This document shows, piece by piece, positions 61,894-64,000 of a stretch of DNA of 64,000 nt (its first letter is position 1; every line of letters starts with the position of its first letter). The position numbers and the translations under genes are program-made. The stretch comes from Cyanophora paradoxa. Its lineage: Eukaryota; Glaucocystophyceae; Cyanophorales; Cyanophoraceae. The stretch is from positions 186,001 to 250,000 of the forward strand of contig QPMI01000423.1 of NCBI GenBank assembly GCA_004431415.1, written 5' to 3'. The notes beneath the pieces were generated by a model, which saw only the letters and a list, made by a program, of their open reading frames with translations, searched no databases and was not told where the DNA came from.

Positions 61894-64000
61894 GCCGCCC
61901 GCCGCCCGCCGCCCCGGCGGGTCCGAAGAATGCGGGCACGGCGCTCGTGGCCTGCGGCGAGGGCGTCAGCAAGCGATCGGGCGGCCGGCGCCCGCCCCCA
62001 GGCCCGGCGCGGCCGCACCAGCAAGTGATGGTGCCCCCAGGTGGTGCGGGGCGGGCCGCTGGCGGCCCAGCGGCGCTGCTGCGGGCGGGGCCGGGGCGCG
62101 ATCAAATCGGGGGCGCGGGGCGGCGGGCGGCAGGGGAGCGGCGTAGCGGGGCGGCGAACCCCGCGCAGGCGAGCTGGGTCCACGAGAGGTGCGGGGCGGG
62201 CCGCGGGCGGCCCAGCGGCGCTGCTGCGGGCGGGGCCGGGGCGCGATCAAATCGGGGCGCGGGGCGGCGGGCGGCAGGGGAGCGGCGTAGCGGGGCGGCG
62301 AACCCGGCGCAGGCGAGCTGAATCCACAAGAGGTGCGGGGCGGGCCGCGGGCGGCCCAGCGGCGCTGCTGCGGGCGGGGCCGGGGCGCGATCAAATTGGG
62401 GGCGCGGGGCGGCGGGCGGCAGGGGAGCGGCGTAGCGGGGCGGCGAACCCCGCGCAGGCGAGCTGGGTCCACGAGAGGTGCGGGCGGGCCGCGGGCGGCC
62501 CAGCGGCGCTGCTGCGGGCGGGGCCGGGGCGCGATCAAATCGGGGGCGCGGGGCGGCGGGCGGCAGGGGAGCGGCGTAGCGGGGCGGCGAACCCCGCGCA
62601 GGCGAGCTGGGTCCACGAGAGGTGCGGGGCGGGCCGCGGGCGGCCCAGCGGCGCTGCTGCGAGCGGGGCCGGCGCGCGATCAAATCGGGGGCGCGGGCGG
62701 CGGGCGGCAGGGGAGCGGCGTAGCGGGGCGGCGAACCCCGCGCAGGCGAGCTGGGTCGGCGGCAGGTGCGGAGCGGGCCGCGGGCGGCCCAGCGGCGCTG
62801 CTGCGGGCGGGGCCGGGGCGCGATCAAATCGGGGGCGCGGGGCGGCGGGCGGCAGGGGAGCGGCGTAGCGGGGCGGCGAACCCCGCGCAGGCGAGCTGGG
62901 TCCACGAGAGGTGCGGGGCGGGCCGCGGGCGGCCCAGCGGCGCTGCTGCGGGCGGGGCCGGGGCGCGATCAAATCGGGGGCGCGGGGCGGCGGGCGGCAG
63001 GGGAGCGGCGTAGCGGGCGGCGAACCCGGCGCAGGCGAGCTGAATCCACAAGAGGTGCGGGGCGGGCCGCGGGCGGCCCAGCGGCGCTGCTGCGGGCGGG
63101 CCGGGCGCGATCAAATTGGGGCGCGGGGCGGCGGGCGGCAGGGGAGCGGCGTAGCGGGGCGGCGAACCCGGCGCAGGCGAGCTGGGTCCACGAGAGGTGC
63201 GGGGCGGGCCGCGGGCGGCCCAGCGGCGCTGCTGCGGGCGGGGCCGGGGCGCGATCAAATCGGGGCGCGGGGCGGCGGCGGCAGGGAGCGGCGTAGCGGG
63301 GCGGCGAACCCGCGCAGGCGAGCTGGGTCCACGAGAGGTGCGGGGCGGCCGCGGGCGCCCAGCGGCGCTGCTGCGAGCGGGCCGGCGCGCGATCAATCGG
63401 GGCGCGGGCGGCGGGCGGCAGGGGAGCGGCGTAGCGGGGCGGCGAACCCGGCGAAGGCGAGCTGGGTCGGCGGCAGGTGCGGGGCGGGCCGCGGGCGGCC
63501 CAGCGGCGCTGCTGCGGGCGGGGCCGGGGCGCGATCAAATCGGGGGCGCGGGCGGCGGGCGGCAGGGAGCGGCGTAGCGGGGCGGCGAACCCGCGCAGGC
63601 GAGCTGGGTCGGCGGCAGGTGCGGGCGGGCCGCGGCGGCCCAGCGGCGCTGCTGCGGGCGGGCCGGGCGCGATCAAATCGGGGCGGGGGCGGCGGGCGGC
63701 AGGGGAGCGGCGTAGCGGGGCGGCGAACCCCGCGCAGGCGAGCTGGGTCGACGGCAGGTGCGGGGCGGGCCGCGGGCGGCCCAGCGGCGCTGCTGCGGGC
63801 GGGGCCGGGGCGCGATCAAATCGGGGCGCGGGGCGGCGGGCGGCAGGGGAGCGGCGTAGCGGGGCGGCGAACCCGGCGAAGGCGAGCTGGGTCGGCGGCA
63901 GGTGCGGGGCGGGCCGCGGGCGGCCCAGCGGCGCTGCTGCGGGCGGGGCCGGGGCGCGATCAAATCGGGGGCGCGGGGCGGCGGGCGGCAGGGAGCGGCG
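61894..64000 (-). repeat. Right inverted arm: 215-bp unit fragment plus ~145-bp satellite
   Basis: 61,894-62,036 is the reverse complement of 54,251-54,396, and from 62,037 the ~145-bp satellite runs in reverse orientation (GATCAAAT at 62,101, 62,246, 62,390 and on to 63,958; 14 copies) and leaves the window. The junction between the two repeat types is the same as in the left arm. Confidence 0.93.

Noticed and set aside
20457-64000. tRNA or rRNA genes
   Set aside because: I scanned for T-loop-like GGTTCGA blocks and rRNA core motifs and found none in a credible fold; a covariance search would be needed to exclude them.

Overview
The window joins two very different kinds of DNA. Positions 1 to about 20,456 are AT-rich, intron-free and packed with genes on both strands. 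They form the right-hand part of an integrated eukaryotic DNA virus of the Polinton / Polinton-like virus (PLV) type. From about 20,457 onward the DNA is GC-rich and highly repetitive, and it carries intron-rich genes with short GT-AG and GC-AG introns. This is the nuclear genome of a unicellular eukaryote, most likely an alga or related protist. I cannot name the taxon. A PPR gene with an Arg-rich, organelle-targeting-like N-terminus and five GC-AG introns in one gene fit an algal host but do not prove it.

Viral element (1-20,456). Left to right it holds: the 3' end of an unknown gene; a small AT-hook protein; a TVpol-like polymerase/primase fused to an SF3 helicase; a protein-primed family B DNA polymerase whose exonuclease motifs look degraded; three small genes, two of them Cys-rich; a minus-strand block of two paralogous proteins of unknown role, a small helical protein and a 2009-aa fibre with a C-terminal S74 chaperone; a patatin-like phospholipase with a discoidin-like C-terminus; a D,D35E retroviral-type integrase; and an S-adenosylmethionine decarboxylase (SpeD) homologue with all its key catalytic residues. 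Replication genes, integration, a probable host-attachment fibre, a lipase and a polyamine enzyme therefore sit together. No double-jelly-roll capsid, penton, packaging ATPase or maturation protease is recognisable, so these must lie left of the window or be missing. Unusual palindromes built from tandem 9-mers lie in intergenic regions at 3.4 kb and 19.5-19.9 kb. A 28-bp inverted repeat ends 12 bp before homology to a host repeat begins.

Host region A (20.46-30.8 kb) has no recognisable gene. It is filled by five or six copies of a ~1-kb dispersed cassette, itself made of ~149-bp degenerate subunits. Two copies (20,827-21,875 and 27,531-28,579) are nearly identical.

Host region B (30.8-47.9 kb) is gene-dense: a dynamin-family GTPase that lacks its P-loop exons (+), a possible kelch-like protein (-), an unknown gene (-), a PPR protein (-), and, divergent from it across 74 bp, a complete 22-exon beta-adaptin gene (+) for which I could assign every exon.

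Host region C (47.9-64 kb) is almost all repeats: a TA-flanked MITE, a ~26-bp minisatellite, a ~145-bp satellite, 215/246-bp, 172-bp and 160-bp tandem arrays. The 160-bp array has a five-monomer higher-order pattern. The 145-bp and 215-bp arrays reappear in reverse orientation at 61.9-64 kb with the same junction, so they are arms of a large inverted repeat. A subtelomeric or pericentromeric setting is plausible but unproven.
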